64,000 nt of DNA from Chryseobacterium sp. Leaf405 (lineage in GTDB: Bacteria > Bacteroidota > Bacteroidia > Flavobacteriales > Weeksellaceae), in NCBI RefSeq assembly GCF_001425355.1, contig NZ_LMQN01000001.1:60489-124488 (forward strand), given 5' to 3'. Position numbers and translations under genes: made by a program. Shown here piece after piece: positions 1-8,076 of the stretch (position 1 is its first letter; every line of letters begins with the position of its first letter). Below the pieces are notes generated by a model. It made no database searches and was not told the origin of the DNA. It saw only the letters and a program-made list of their open reading frames with translations.

Positions 1-815
1 CTTTCGATATAATTATTGGTTCGTCTCAGTCGCTTGGTAATTTCTTCATCAAATTTCTTCATTTTTTTCATTTCATCAAGTCCGATTTTAGTTATATAGC
101 CGTCTTTTAACTGAATATCTGCTTTACCGGTTTGCTTATTAATACTCATACTTTCAATATCATCATTGCTAAAAGTATAACTATTCATGTACTTTTTATA
201 TTCAGCAAATGTCATTTGTTTACTCGACTTTGGTAACAGTGAAAAAATTTCTTTTACTTTTTTAATTTGAATTAAATTGAAAACATGATCATCATCAGAA
301 TCTTTCAGACTTACAACCAATCCCGGAAGCCCTGAAAACTTATACGGACCGTCGTTCACAGGATAATCTTTGCTGAACCAAGCTTCCCAAATTCTTCCTT
401 TATAATTTGTAGTCGCTTTTTGACAATTAATATTATTGATTTTTAAAAATTCTTTCTCAATTTTCCATTTCGGACTTTCATTTTCAAATATCAACAAGTT
501 GACAGTCTTAAATTTATCATAAAAATTCATACTTTTTTTAGAATAGTCTTTTTCAACAACATAACTCAAGTTTTGATCATAAGATTTTGCATTCAATAGA
601 TCTTTATAATTTTTTGATGCATTATAAGTTGAATCTCGCTCATATTTTGTGGAATTATAGAAATACGATTTCTTCCCATCCGTATCAAGATTCATATAAT
701 CAGTAACTATAGAATCCTTTTTATTGGTGTCCGGTTTCATTTTATATTCGTAAACAAATCGATAATTCTGTGCAGAAACAAAAGACACAATTAGTAAGAA
801 AAGTAATTTATACAT
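1..815 (-). CDS. GLPGLI family protein, C-terminus beyond window
   Basis: An open frame runs on the minus strand from an ATG at 815 to the window edge with no stop, so the extreme C-terminus is missing. The product begins with a signal peptide (MYKLLFLLIVSFVSAQ) and is therefore exported. Near residue 170 it carries KFSGLPGLVVSLKD, the hallmark of the GLPGLI family, which is largely confined to Bacteroidota. About 270 residues are visible, close to full family length, so little is lost. Function is unknown for the family. Confidence 0.9.
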   Translation of the reverse strand, partial: MYKLLFLLIVSFVSAQNYRFVYEYKMKPDTNKKDSIVTDYMNLDTDGKKSYFYNSTKYERDSTYNASKNYKDLLNAKSYDQNLSYVVEKDYSKKSMNFYDKFKTVNLLIFENESPKWKIEKEFLKINNINCQKATTNYKGRIWEAWFSKDYPVNDGPYKFSGLPGLVVSLKDSDDDHVFNLIQIKKVKEIFSLLPKSSKQMTFAEYKKYMNSYTFSNDDIESMSINKQTGKADIQLKDGYITKIGLDEMKKMKKFDEEITKRLRRTNNYIE

Positions 816-936
816 ATTTAAGATTAGTATTTAAAAATTCATACCACATAACTACAAAAATAGTGATAAAATTTGTGTTGAACAAAAAATACCACAATCT
901 TACTTGGATAAATTTTTTAAGAAATACTTTTTATCA

Positions 937-944
937 TATATTTG
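937..944 (+). promoter_or_regulatory. -7 element TATATTTG before aminotransferase gene
   Basis: TATATTTG fits the Bacteroidota TAnnTTTG -7 element and lies 20 nt before the ATG at 964. No clear TTG -33 partner at normal spacing is visible. Confidence 0.5.
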
Positions 945-963
945 TTACAATAGAAATAATTAA

Positions 964-2154
964 ATGAATAAACTTTCAGATAGAGTAAATAGACTAGGTT
1001 ACTCGCAAACTTTCGTAATGTCAAATAAAGCAAGAGAAATGAAAGCCAATGGAATTGACGTCATCAGCTTAACTCTTGGTGAACCAGATTTTGACGTTCC
1101 CGATAACATTAAACAAGCCGCTTTTGACGCCATCAACGAAAATTACAGTCACTACTCTCCTGTTCCAGGATTTTTGGAACTTCGTCAGGCAATTGTTCAT
1201 AAACTTAAAAGAGATAATAATTTAGAATATCAACCTTCACAGATTTGTGTTTCAAATGGTGCTAAACAGGCTATTATCAATGTTTTGGCTGCACTTGTAA
1301 ATGATGGAGATGAAGTTATTCTTCCTAATCCGTATTGGGTCAGCTATGATGAAATGGTAAAAATGATGGGTGGAAATTCTGTCATGCTTCCTACCTCGTA
1401 TGTAACTGATTTTAAGATCACTGCTGAACAACTGGAAGAAGCAATCACCGATAAAACAAAAGCCGTTTTATTTAGTTCACCATGTAATCCTTCAGGAGGT
1501 TATTACACGTATGATGAACTAAAATCTATCGCTAAAGTTATCGCTAAATATCCTCACGTAACAATTATTTCTGACGAGATTTACGAATATATCAACTACG
1601 AAACACAAACGACTTCTATTGCCCAGTTCCCTGAAGTTTATGAACAAACAGCCGTAATCAACGGGATGTCTAAAGCTTTTGCAATGACAGGCTGGAGAAT
1701 AGGATATTCTGCATGTCCCGAATGGTTGGCTAAAGCTTGTGAAAAAGTACAGGGACAAATGACCAGTGGCGCCAATACAGTAGCACAAAGAGCTTCGATT
1801 GTTGCTTTACAGGCTGATCCTTCTGAATACAAATACATGATTGATGCCTTTAAAATAAGAAGAGATCTTGTGTACGATTTAATGAAAGAAATTCCTGGCT
1901 TTAAAGTTGTTTTACCTAAAGCTGCATTTTATTTCTTTCCAGACATTTCATATTATGTAGGAAAAACATTACATGGAACAGAAATTAAAGATTCTGACGA
2001 TTTTGCGATGTTCCTATTGGAAAAAGCTCATGTTGGCTGCGTTGGCGGAGTTTCTTTCGGAAGCCCGGAATGTATCAGATTTTCTTACGCCGCTTCGGAA
2101 GAAGAATTAAGGGAGGCGATGAGAAGAATTAAAGAATTATTAACAAACGTATAA
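964..2154 (+). CDS. PLP-dependent class I aminotransferase (aspartate aminotransferase type)
   Basis: A 396-residue fold-type I aminotransferase. NPYWVSYDEMV, SSPCNPSGG, ISDEIYEYINY and the PLP-lysine motif NGMSKAFAMTGWRIGY (Lys237) occur in order, and the C-terminal Arg motif RFSYA is present. The family transfers amino groups between aspartate or related amino acids and 2-oxoglutarate in the cytosol. Length is typical of the short AspC-like subgroup. The gene is single, with its own -7 element and a terminator immediately after the stop. Substrate choice among Asp, aromatic or other amino acids cannot be settled from sequence. Confidence 0.93.
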   Translation: MNKLSDRVNRLGYSQTFVMSNKAREMKANGIDVISLTLGEPDFDVPDNIKQAAFDAINENYSHYSPVPGFLELRQAIVHKLKRDNNLEYQPSQICVSNGAKQAIINVLAALVNDGDEVILPNPYWVSYDEMVKMMGGNSVMLPTSYVTDFKITAEQLEEAITDKTKAVLFSSPCNPSGGYYTYDELKSIAKVIAKYPHVTIISDEIYEYINYETQTTSIAQFPEVYEQTAVINGMSKAFAMTGWRIGYSACPEWLAKACEKVQGQMTSGANTVAQRASIVALQADPSEYKYMIDAFKIRRDLVYDLMKEIPGFKVVLPKAAFYFFPDISYYVGKTLHGTEIKDSDDFAMFLLEKAHVGCVGGVSFGSPECIRFSYAASEEELREAMRRIKELLTNV

Positions 2155-2156
2155 AT

Positions 2157-2187
2157 AAAAAGTTCTTCCTTGGGAAGAACTTTTTTA
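2157..2187 (+). terminator. Intrinsic terminator after aminotransferase
   Basis: AAAAAGTTCTTCC and GGAAGAACTTTTTT form a hairpin with a TTG loop and a T run, starting 2 nt after the stop codon. Confidence 0.85.
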
Positions 2188-2197
2188 CTGTATTTCA

Positions 2198-2377
2198 TTA
2201 GCAAGATAAACAACCTGCTTCTGGTATTTCTGGAACAATTATATAGCATTCCATTATAATAGGAATACATACTGCAGCATCTGGACACCAGTGATCTCCT
2301 GGAGGACATTTTGAAGTTGACGCCGCTCCTTTAATTGTTTTCAGTTCTTTTCTTGACAGACTTTTTAAATTTTTCAT
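2198..2377 (-). CDS. Bacteriocin-like small Cys-rich peptide with leader
   Basis: A 59-residue ORF, shorter than common annotation cut-offs. It starts MKNLKSLSRKELKTIKGA, which resembles the LSRxELKxIxGG leaders of small bacteriocin-like peptides repeatedly seen in Chryseobacterium; here the second glycine of the cleavage site is Ala. The 40-residue core has six cysteines (24, 31, 37, 44, 56, 59), including CPPGDHWC and a CLSC tail. I infer a secreted, disulfide-bonded or modified peptide. No transporter or modification enzyme lies nearby, so export would act in trans. Function is not known. Confidence 0.7.
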   Translation of the reverse strand: MKNLKSLSRKELKTIKGAASTSKCPPGDHWCPDAAVCIPIIMECYIIVPEIPEAGCLSC

Positions 2378-2642
2378 AATAATTATGTTTGGTTGTTTTT
2401 AAGTTTTTTGTTCTATATTCTCAAAGTTATAATATATTTTCATTTGTTTTAAATTTATTTTTTTGATAATTCTTACTAGAAAAAGATTATAAATTACTAA
2501 TTATGAATAATTTATTATTTGACTCCACCCTACAAGATAAGTTTTCAATAAAAATTAATATACAAAAAGCCTTTTAGTTAAGCATCTTTTATATGATTGA
2601 TACCAAAAACAATTATAGATTTTATTTATCAAAATACAATTG

Positions 2643-2670
2643 TTTGATAGATGAAATATTTCTATATTTG
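2643..2670 (+). promoter_or_regulatory. Bacteroidota-type promoter of the peroxiredoxin gene
   Basis: TTTG at 2643-2646 and TATATTTG at 2663-2670 match the -33 and -7 elements, with spacing slightly short (16 nt). The expected start site leaves a leader of roughly 28 nt before the ATG at 2706. Confidence 0.6.
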
Positions 2671-2705
2671 TACCGGAAAAATTTAATTATAAAAACGAGA
2701 AAATT

Positions 2706-3338
2706 ATGTCTTTAGTAGGAAAAAAATTCCCGAATGTAACAATAGACGCAATGTCTGAAATGGGTGATGATCTTAAAATCAACATCTTTGAAGAAGCAAC
2801 AACAAATCAACAGAAAGTAATTTTATTCTGGTACCCAAAAGATTTCACTTTTGTTTGCCCGACAGAACTTCACGCTTTTCAAGAAGCTTTAGGTGAATTC
2901 GAAAAAAGAAATACTAAAGTAATAGGTGCTTCTTGCGATACAAACGAAGTACATTTTGCTTGGTTGAACGTATCAAAAGATAATGGCGGTATTGAAGGTG
3001 TTACTTATCCTCTTTTAGCTGATACTCACAGACAATTGGCTAATATGTTGGGAATTGTAGATCAGGATTTCGAATACAATGACGAAGGTGAAGAAGTTTT
3101 CACTGGTTCTAACGTAACGTACAGAGCAACTTATTTGATCGACGAAACAGGAAAAGTATTCCATGAGTCGGTAAATGATATGCCTTTGGGAAGAAACGTA
3201 AAAGAATATTTAAGACTAATCGACGCTTACACTCACGTACAAAAGCACGGTGAAGTTTGCCCTGCAAACTGGGAAGAAGGAAAAGATGCGATGAAAGCTG
3301 ACAGAACTTCTACTGCTGAATATTTGGCAAAAAACTAA
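2706..3338 (+). CDS. 2-Cys peroxiredoxin (AhpC/TSA family)
   Basis: A 210-residue thiol peroxidase that reduces H2O2 and organic hydroperoxides in the cytosol. The peroxidatic cysteine is in FVCPTELHAF (Cys51), and the resolving cysteine is in GEVCPANW (Cys185), giving a typical 2-Cys enzyme. The thioredoxin-like gene 120 bp downstream on the same strand is a plausible reductant, and no AhpF is present. It has its own strong promoter. An inverted-repeat element separates it from the next gene. Confidence 0.95.
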   Translation: MSLVGKKFPNVTIDAMSEMGDDLKINIFEEATTNQQKVILFWYPKDFTFVCPTELHAFQEALGEFEKRNTKVIGASCDTNEVHFAWLNVSKDNGGIEGVTYPLLADTHRQLANMLGIVDQDFEYNDEGEEVFTGSNVTYRATYLIDETGKVFHESVNDMPLGRNVKEYLRLIDAYTHVQKHGEVCPANWEEGKDAMKADRTSTAEYLAKN

Positions 3339-3344
3339 AGTTTT

Positions 3345-3437
3345 AATCTAACAATGTATCAATCTAATAATGTAACAATAATGCAGCAGAAAATGATATT
3401 GGTAAACTGTTGTATTGTTATATTGGTACATTGTTAA
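3345..3437. repeat. Imperfect long inverted repeat between peroxiredoxin and thioredoxin genes
   Basis: The left arm (3345-3383) and right arm (3399-3437) are imperfect reverse complements, both built from TAACAATGTA-like words. Transcribed, they would fold into one long stem-loop. It may be a dispersed palindromic element, or a processing or stability signal in a peroxiredoxin-thioredoxin transcript. Confidence 0.55.
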
Positions 3438-3457
3438 ATTTTATTAAAAATTAACTT

Positions 3458-3763
3458 ATGTATACAGAATTAACAGAAGATACGCTGCAGAATATTGTAA
3501 GCGATAATGAAAAAGTGATTGTACAGTATGGAGCAACATGGTGCGGGAACTGCAGAATTATGAAGCCTAAATTCAAGAAATTAGCTTCAGAAAATGATTC
3601 AATTCCATTTTTATATGTAGATGCTGAAAAATTACCGGAAAGCAGAAAATTAGCTAAAGTCGATAACTTACCTACATTCGCAATTTTCAAAAACGGAGAA
3701 TTGGTAAATCAGGTTCAGTCTAATCAGGCAGAAAGTTTAATTAACTTATTTAACGAATTGTAA
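3458..3763 (+). CDS. Thioredoxin-family protein with CGNC active site
   Basis: A 101-residue single-domain thioredoxin fold. The active site is ATWCGNCRIMKPKF (Cys29 and Cys32): CGNC instead of the classical CGPC, which should alter redox potential. The cis-proline loop NLPTFAIF is present. There is no signal peptide, so it is cytosolic. It sits between peroxiredoxin and a small conserved gene that follows 2 nt after its stop, which suggests an oxidative-stress operon in which it reduces the peroxiredoxin (inference). Confidence 0.9.
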   Translation: MYTELTEDTLQNIVSDNEKVIVQYGATWCGNCRIMKPKFKKLASENDSIPFLYVDAEKLPESRKLAKVDNLPTFAIFKNGELVNQVQSNQAESLINLFNEL

Positions 3764-3765
3764 TT

Positions 3766-4014
3766 ATGAAATTACCAATCATCAGACAATTTTATCAGAA
3801 CCAAACTCCTGAAAATTTAGAAAAAACGTTGGAAGTATTGGAAAGCTTCACAGAATTCAGAGGAACTACAGAAGAAGATATGAATGTTGCAGGAGAATTA
3901 ATCACGAACATTTGTGGAGCATTGGAAGTACACGCCAACGTACAAAACGGAATGAGCGAAAAAGATGCTTTAAACTCATTTGCGCAAAAGGTTTTAGGAT
4001 CAATTGATAAATAA
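3766..4014 (+). CDS. Small conserved protein, DUF6952-like
   Basis: An 82-residue acidic cytosolic protein starting MKLPIIRQFYQNQTPENL and containing GELITNICGALEVH. From memory it matches the small Bacteroidota family DUF6952, found next to thioredoxin and peroxiredoxin genes. It follows the thioredoxin stop after 2 nt, so the two are almost surely co-transcribed and perhaps translationally coupled. No catalytic motif is visible. Function is unknown; a redox-associated role is inferred from position only. Confidence 0.85.
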   Translation: MKLPIIRQFYQNQTPENLEKTLEVLESFTEFRGTTEEDMNVAGELITNICGALEVHANVQNGMSEKDALNSFAQKVLGSIDK

Positions 4015-4055
4015 TTTCAAATAAAATTCTAAGAATAATCAACTATTCTTACAAT

Positions 4056-4089
4056 AAAAAATCCCGATGAAAAGACATCAGGATTTTTT
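4056..4089. terminator. Bidirectional terminator
   Basis: AAAAAATCC(C)GATG and CATCAGGATTTTTT form a stem around an AAAAGA loop, with A and T tracts on both sides. It can serve the thioredoxin operon and the convergent BI-1 gene. Confidence 0.8.
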
Positions 4090-4116
4090 GGGTTTATAAA
4101 ATTTCTTTAATTCTAA

Positions 4117-4803
4117 TTAGCTTCTTCTGCTCATCAAAATTCTCAGGATATACCAGAACAACAACATAATAGAAGCGAATAATTGTAAAGAGGCTCCAAC
4201 GTACTGATTCGTAGTATAAGAATCTTTCAGTTTGCTCGTCTGATATAAGATCGTCGCAGAAGCCAAAATTACCATTCCTACCGAAAACCAAAGTCCAAGG
4301 TTAAAACCAAAGATTGCTCCGACAATAATAAGCCCCAAAGCAATAAAACCGCCAATTACGATAATATTTCTAAGGAATGAAAAATCTCTTTTTGAAGTAA
4401 ATGCAACTACGGAAATTCCCGCAAACATTGCAACCGTCAACATCGCAGCCTGATAAATCACTACTCCACCAGCCTGATAGATCGCAATATAAATTAACGG
4501 AAGGAAAATTGCCGCTTCAAGCAAAACATAAAATCCTAATCCTAAATATTGAGTTGATCTGCTTTGAGATAATGACCATTTATTAGCCAAAATAGAAGCC
4601 AGCCAAAATGCACCGATAATCAATAGCCAAGTATATTTCTGACCAAACATTAAACCGATAATTTCGGGTGGTACAATATTAAACAAAACAGTTTCTACAC
4701 CGATAAATGCAAGAATTGCAAAAGCAACATGCATATACGTTTTTTTGTAAAATTCTGCCTTTTCCACATCCGTAGAATGCGCAACTAAAACATCTGTCAT
4801 CAT
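4117..4803 (-). CDS. Bax inhibitor-1/YccA family membrane protein
   Basis: A 228-residue integral membrane protein with about seven hydrophobic segments after a short cytosolic N-terminus. The family includes YccA and the BsYetJ pH-sensitive calcium leak channel. A C-terminal DSYTTNQYVGASLQLF segment followed by a helix fits the BI-1 pattern. It lies alone on the minus strand and shares the terminator at 4056. Whether it is a channel, a protease modulator or something else cannot be decided from sequence. Confidence 0.9.
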   Translation of the reverse strand: MMTDVLVAHSTDVEKAEFYKKTYMHVAFAILAFIGVETVLFNIVPPEIIGLMFGQKYTWLLIIGAFWLASILANKWSLSQSRSTQYLGLGFYVLLEAAIFLPLIYIAIYQAGGVVIYQAAMLTVAMFAGISVVAFTSKRDFSFLRNIIVIGGFIALGLIIVGAIFGFNLGLWFSVGMVILASATILYQTSKLKDSYTTNQYVGASLQLFASIMLLFWYILRILMSRRS

Positions 4804-4838
4804 AGTTATATTCTTAATTTTAATTTATTATAATAAGT

Positions 4839-5285
4839 TTATTCACTGTATTCAGGTTTTACCCCTAAAATTTTTCCATCGTTTTCAAAAATGACCGTAA
4901 TAAGATCTCTCGGCGGAATCGATTGATCATCAACATATTTATACTGAATTGCAGGATAAATTTCTCCGCCGAGTATTTTTTGATTTCCGGATTTATAAAC
5001 TTCTGTTTTTCTGTTGAAACTTATTCCCCCGGAAAGTGTCTGAATCATCTTATCACCGACAATAGTTTTCACTTTATCTGAAAGTAAAGTATTGATTGTC
5101 TGTTTGTCCGAAGTCTTTAAAGCATCGACAAATTTCAAAAAAGACTGATTGTACAAATCAATTTTATCGTTACTTAATTCTCCCTTTAATTCAATTTTCT
5201 TACTTTCAACAACTGTAATACTGCTGTTTTGAGAAAATCCCAACTGAAAAGCCAAAACGCTAAGAATCAGAAATATTTTTTTCAT
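4839..5285 (-). CDS. Small exported protein of unknown function
   Basis: A 148-residue protein with a clear signal peptide (MKKIFLILSVLAFQLGFSQ). The mature part has a helical stretch (residues 45-75) and a beta-rich C-terminus ending GGEIYPAIQYKYVDD and VIFENDGKILGVKPEY, reminiscent of NTF2-like or Cif-like folds, but I do not recognise the family. It is likely periplasmic. It lies between BI-1 and the acyl-CoA reductase on the same strand; gaps of about 35 nt on each side permit co-transcription. Confidence 0.8.
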   Translation of the reverse strand: MKKIFLILSVLAFQLGFSQNSSITVVESKKIELKGELSNDKIDLYNQSFLKFVDALKTSDKQTINTLLSDKVKTIVGDKMIQTLSGGISFNRKTEVYKSGNQKILGGEIYPAIQYKYVDDQSIPPRDLITVIFENDGKILGVKPEYSE

Positions 5286-5323
5286 ATTAAATTAATGATT
5301 GGTTGACAGCAAGGTACGAAGAA

Positions 5324-6358
5324 TTATATTACCGATAAAAATTTCATCGTATCTACATTATCTGCATATGTATCCAAACTTGGATTTTGTGCTTCTCCAA
5401 GACCTATCGAATCCAATCCTAATTCCTCTTTTGCTACTATACATTGAATATCATTTTCATTTTCAGCAAGAAAACTTTTCACTTCATTCAAAGAAGAATA
5501 TCTGCTGAAATTGATCACAGAAAGCGGACTGAATAATTTTTCATCTTCTTGTAGCATGACAAAATTATTATCCCAGAATTTTTCCTGATTTAAAAGGTAA
5601 ACTGCTCTGTTGTAATCATAATTATTCGCATATTTATGGTGATTGATAATATCTTTAAAATTCAAAAAGTTCTCAAAAATCCTGTCGATTAAAAAATCCT
5701 GCGGAATTAAAAGTCTTGTTACATTTCTGCAGCCCAGTCCGAAATACTGAAAAATATCCTTTGCTAAAAGCTGTAATTCTTCATCCGATTCATCGCCTTT
5801 TAAAACCGCTACAGAAGTTCTGTTTTTTCTGATAATACTTAAATGATTTTTAAAATAATATTCTAAATATCTCGCCGTATTATTACTTCCGGTTGCAATG
5901 ACGGCATCGAAATCCTCTAACTTCTCAACAAACTCAAATTTAATATCTTCTCCTGAAAATTCTTTCCACTTTTTTAATAAAAACGGAATCATATATCGGT
6001 CTTTAGAAGATAATTTAATTAACGGAATGTGATTGCTTAAAACCACAGAAATCACATCGTGTAATCCGACCAATGGTATATTTCCGGCAAGAATCAATCC
6101 TACTTTCTTTGATGTTTTTGAAGTTTTATATTCTTTGATCCAGTTGTTAATATTTTCCTCTGTCAACAAATCTGCCCATTGCTGTAAAGCAAATTTCTGA
6201 TTTTCAATCGTAAACCACGGATTATCTATTTTTGACTTCTCTAATAATAACTCAAAATCGGAATCATTTTCATTATAACTCTCCTTATTTTTTGTTAAAA
6301 ATTCTTTTATATAACTGCTTAATTTCGCAAGTCCTAAAACTTTGTTTTCAATATTCAT
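5324..6358 (-). CDS. Acyl-CoA reductase, LuxC family
   Basis: A 344-residue protein of the LuxC/acyl-CoA reductase family, which reduces activated fatty acids to aldehydes with NADPH. GLILAGNIPLVGLHDVISV near residue 95, ATGSNNTARYLEYYF near 155 and the presumed nucleophile in GLGCRNVTRLLIP are the visible signatures. No luciferase or LuxD/LuxE gene is nearby, so it is not a luminescence gene; lipid metabolism is likelier. It is divergent from a ferredoxin gene 59 bp away, which may be functionally linked or just a shared control region. Confidence 0.85.
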   Translation of the reverse strand: MNIENKVLGLAKLSSYIKEFLTKNKESYNENDSDFELLLEKSKIDNPWFTIENQKFALQQWADLLTEENINNWIKEYKTSKTSKKVGLILAGNIPLVGLHDVISVVLSNHIPLIKLSSKDRYMIPFLLKKWKEFSGEDIKFEFVEKLEDFDAVIATGSNNTARYLEYYFKNHLSIIRKNRTSVAVLKGDESDEELQLLAKDIFQYFGLGCRNVTRLLIPQDFLIDRIFENFLNFKDIINHHKYANNYDYNRAVYLLNQEKFWDNNFVMLQEDEKLFSPLSVINFSRYSSLNEVKSFLAENENDIQCIVAKEELGLDSIGLGEAQNPSLDTYADNVDTMKFLSVI

Positions 6359-6386
6359 AATTACTGTAAAATTGGGGAATATTTTG

Positions 6387-6394
6387 TAATTTTG
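6387..6394 (+). promoter_or_regulatory. -7 element TAATTTTG before ferredoxin gene
   Basis: TAATTTTG fits TAnnTTTG, 23 nt before the ferredoxin ATG, inside the 59-bp divergent intergenic region. Confidence 0.5.
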
Positions 6395-6417
6395 TGCAAA
6401 TTTAAAAAAAATTAGCG

Positions 6418-6768
6418 ATGGCTATTAAAATAACTGATGAATGCATTAATTGTGGCGCCTGCGAGCCAGAGTGTCCTAACAATGCAATTTATGAAGGAGC
6501 CGTAGATTGGAAAGCTTCCGAAGGTACCGAACTTTCAGGTACCGTAACATTACCATCAGGTCTTACTGTGGATGCAGATTCGCCGCAAGAACCTGTAAGT
6601 GACGATGTTTATTTCATTGTAACAGATAAATGTACAGAATGTAAAGGCTTCCACGAAGAGCCACAGTGTGCGGCCGTATGTCCGGTAGATTGCTGTGTTC
6701 CGGATGAGGATCATGTAGAATCTGAAGAAGCACTGCTTAGCAAAAAAGCATTCTTGCACGGAGAATAA
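6418..6768 (+). CDS. 2[4Fe-4S] bacterial-type ferredoxin
   Basis: A 116-residue ferredoxin. The first cluster motif CINCGACEPECP holds Cys9, 12, 15 and 19. The second is the expanded CTECKGFHEEPQCAAVCP, with a longer spacer between its second and third cysteines, as in Alvin-type ferredoxins. It is a cytosolic low-potential electron carrier. The two motifs are separated by a 50-residue insert, longer than in clostridial ferredoxins. It is a single gene with a terminator directly after it. Confidence 0.93.
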   Translation: MAIKITDECINCGACEPECPNNAIYEGAVDWKASEGTELSGTVTLPSGLTVDADSPQEPVSDDVYFIVTDKCTECKGFHEEPQCAAVCPVDCCVPDEDHVESEEALLSKKAFLHGE

Positions 6769-6803
6769 AAAACTGCCGTCTCATTCAGCATGAGGCGGTT
6801 TTT
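6766..6803 (+). terminator. Intrinsic terminator after ferredoxin
   Basis: AAAAAACTGCC and GGCGGTTTTTT with CTCAT/ATGAG form a stem (one bulge) with a terminal T run overlapping the stop codon. Confidence 0.75.
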
Positions 6804-6887
6804 TATATCAAAAAATCAGAATTTAAATCATAAACCAAAATATAGCTGTAAGACAAAAACCTTTACAGCAACCAAAAAAGTAAAAAT

Positions 6888-7952
6888 ATGAGCAAAAAGC
6901 ATAACTTCAGCGCAGGACCATGTATTTTACCTCAAGAGGTATTCGAAAAATCAGCACAGGCTATCCTTGATTTTAACGGAATCGGACTTTCTCTTCTTGA
7001 AATCTCTCATAGAAGTAAAGATTTTGTAGCTGTAATGGACGAAGCGCGTGCGATTGTAAAAAGACTGATGAATTTGGGTGATGATTATGAAGTTTTATAC
7101 TTGGGAGGCGGTGCAAGTCTGCAATTTGCAATGGTTCCTTACAACTTGATGAAAGTTGGCGGAAAAGCAGCATATACCAATACAGGAACCTGGGCTGCGG
7201 GAGCCATTAAAGAAGCTCAAAAAGTAGGAACGGTAGACGTTGTAGGTTCTTCGAAAGAAGAAAATTATTCTTTCATTCCGAAAGATTATACGGTTGGTTC
7301 AGAATATGATTATTTCCACTGTACTTCAAACAATACGATCTATGGAACTCAAATGAAATCTTTCCCGGAAGTTGATACTTTGATGGTTTGTGACATGAGT
7401 TCTGATATTTTCTCAAGACAATTAGATTTTTCTAAATTTGATTTAATCTACGCAGGGGCTCAGAAAAATATGGGACCTGCAGGAGTAACTTTAGTCGTTA
7501 TCAAAAAAGAAATTTTAGGCAAAACAGGAAGAGAAAATATGTTCTCCATCTTAGATTATTCTCAGCATATTGCGAAAGAATCTATGTACAATACACCACC
7601 GGTTTTTCCTGTTTATGCATCTTTGCTGACTTTACAACATTTAGAAAACAACGGAGGAATTGCCGCCGCTGAAGCAAGAAACGAAGCAAAAGCAAAACTT
7701 TTATATAACGAAATCGACAGCAATCCTTTATTTGAGACGTTCTGCGTAAAAGAAGACCGTTCTTTAATGAATGTTTCTTTTAAGCTTATCGACGACAGCA
7801 AAAAAGAAGAATTTGATGCTGCATGGAAAGCTGCAGGCATCAGCGGACTAAACGGACACAGAAGTTTAGGAGGTTACAGAGCAAGTCTTTACAACGCTTT
7901 ACCAATTGAAAGCGTGCAGGTTTTGGTGGATGTCATGAAGTCAATAAAATAA
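6888..7952 (+). CDS. serC: Phosphoserine aminotransferase
   Basis: A 354-residue class V aminotransferase that converts 3-phosphohydroxypyruvate and glutamate to phosphoserine and also serves pyridoxine synthesis. NFSAGPCILP opens the protein, LYLGGGASLQFAMVP binds PLP phosphate, and AGAQKNMGPAGVT carries the Schiff-base lysine. HRSLGGYRASLYNA is the conserved C-terminal substrate motif. The next gene is serA, so two consecutive serine-pathway steps are adjacent, though a separate promoter appears to lie between them. Confidence 0.97.
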   Translation: MSKKHNFSAGPCILPQEVFEKSAQAILDFNGIGLSLLEISHRSKDFVAVMDEARAIVKRLMNLGDDYEVLYLGGGASLQFAMVPYNLMKVGGKAAYTNTGTWAAGAIKEAQKVGTVDVVGSSKEENYSFIPKDYTVGSEYDYFHCTSNNTIYGTQMKSFPEVDTLMVCDMSSDIFSRQLDFSKFDLIYAGAQKNMGPAGVTLVVIKKEILGKTGRENMFSILDYSQHIAKESMYNTPPVFPVYASLLTLQHLENNGGIAAAEARNEAKAKLLYNEIDSNPLFETFCVKEDRSLMNVSFKLIDDSKKEEFDAAWKAAGISGLNGHRSLGGYRASLYNALPIESVQVLVDVMKSIK

Positions 7953-8026
7953 CTTATATTAGACGGCTTAAAAAATTGAAAGATTGAGGTACCTGAAAAT
8001 TAATATTTTCCTTTAAAGTCAGGGAA

Positions 8027-8056
8027 TTGATGATTTTTATTCATTTCTCATCTTTG
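8027..8056 (+). promoter_or_regulatory. Promoter of serA
   Basis: TTG (8027-8029) and CATCTTTG (8049-8056, one mismatch to TAnnTTTG) are separated by 19 nt, a good Bacteroidota -33/-7 arrangement 20 nt before the serA ATG. Confidence 0.5.
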
Positions 8057-8076
8057 TATAATTTTAAATAAAAACC

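Noticed and set aside
770..967. 65-codon plus-strand ORF before the aminotransferase
   Set aside because: It overlaps the start of the GLPGLI gene in antisense and the -7 promoter element; composition is that of AT-rich spacer.
5324..6358. Bioluminescence operon suggested by the LuxC-like gene
   Set aside because: No luxA, luxB, luxD or luxE is nearby, and the family is common in non-luminous Bacteroidota.
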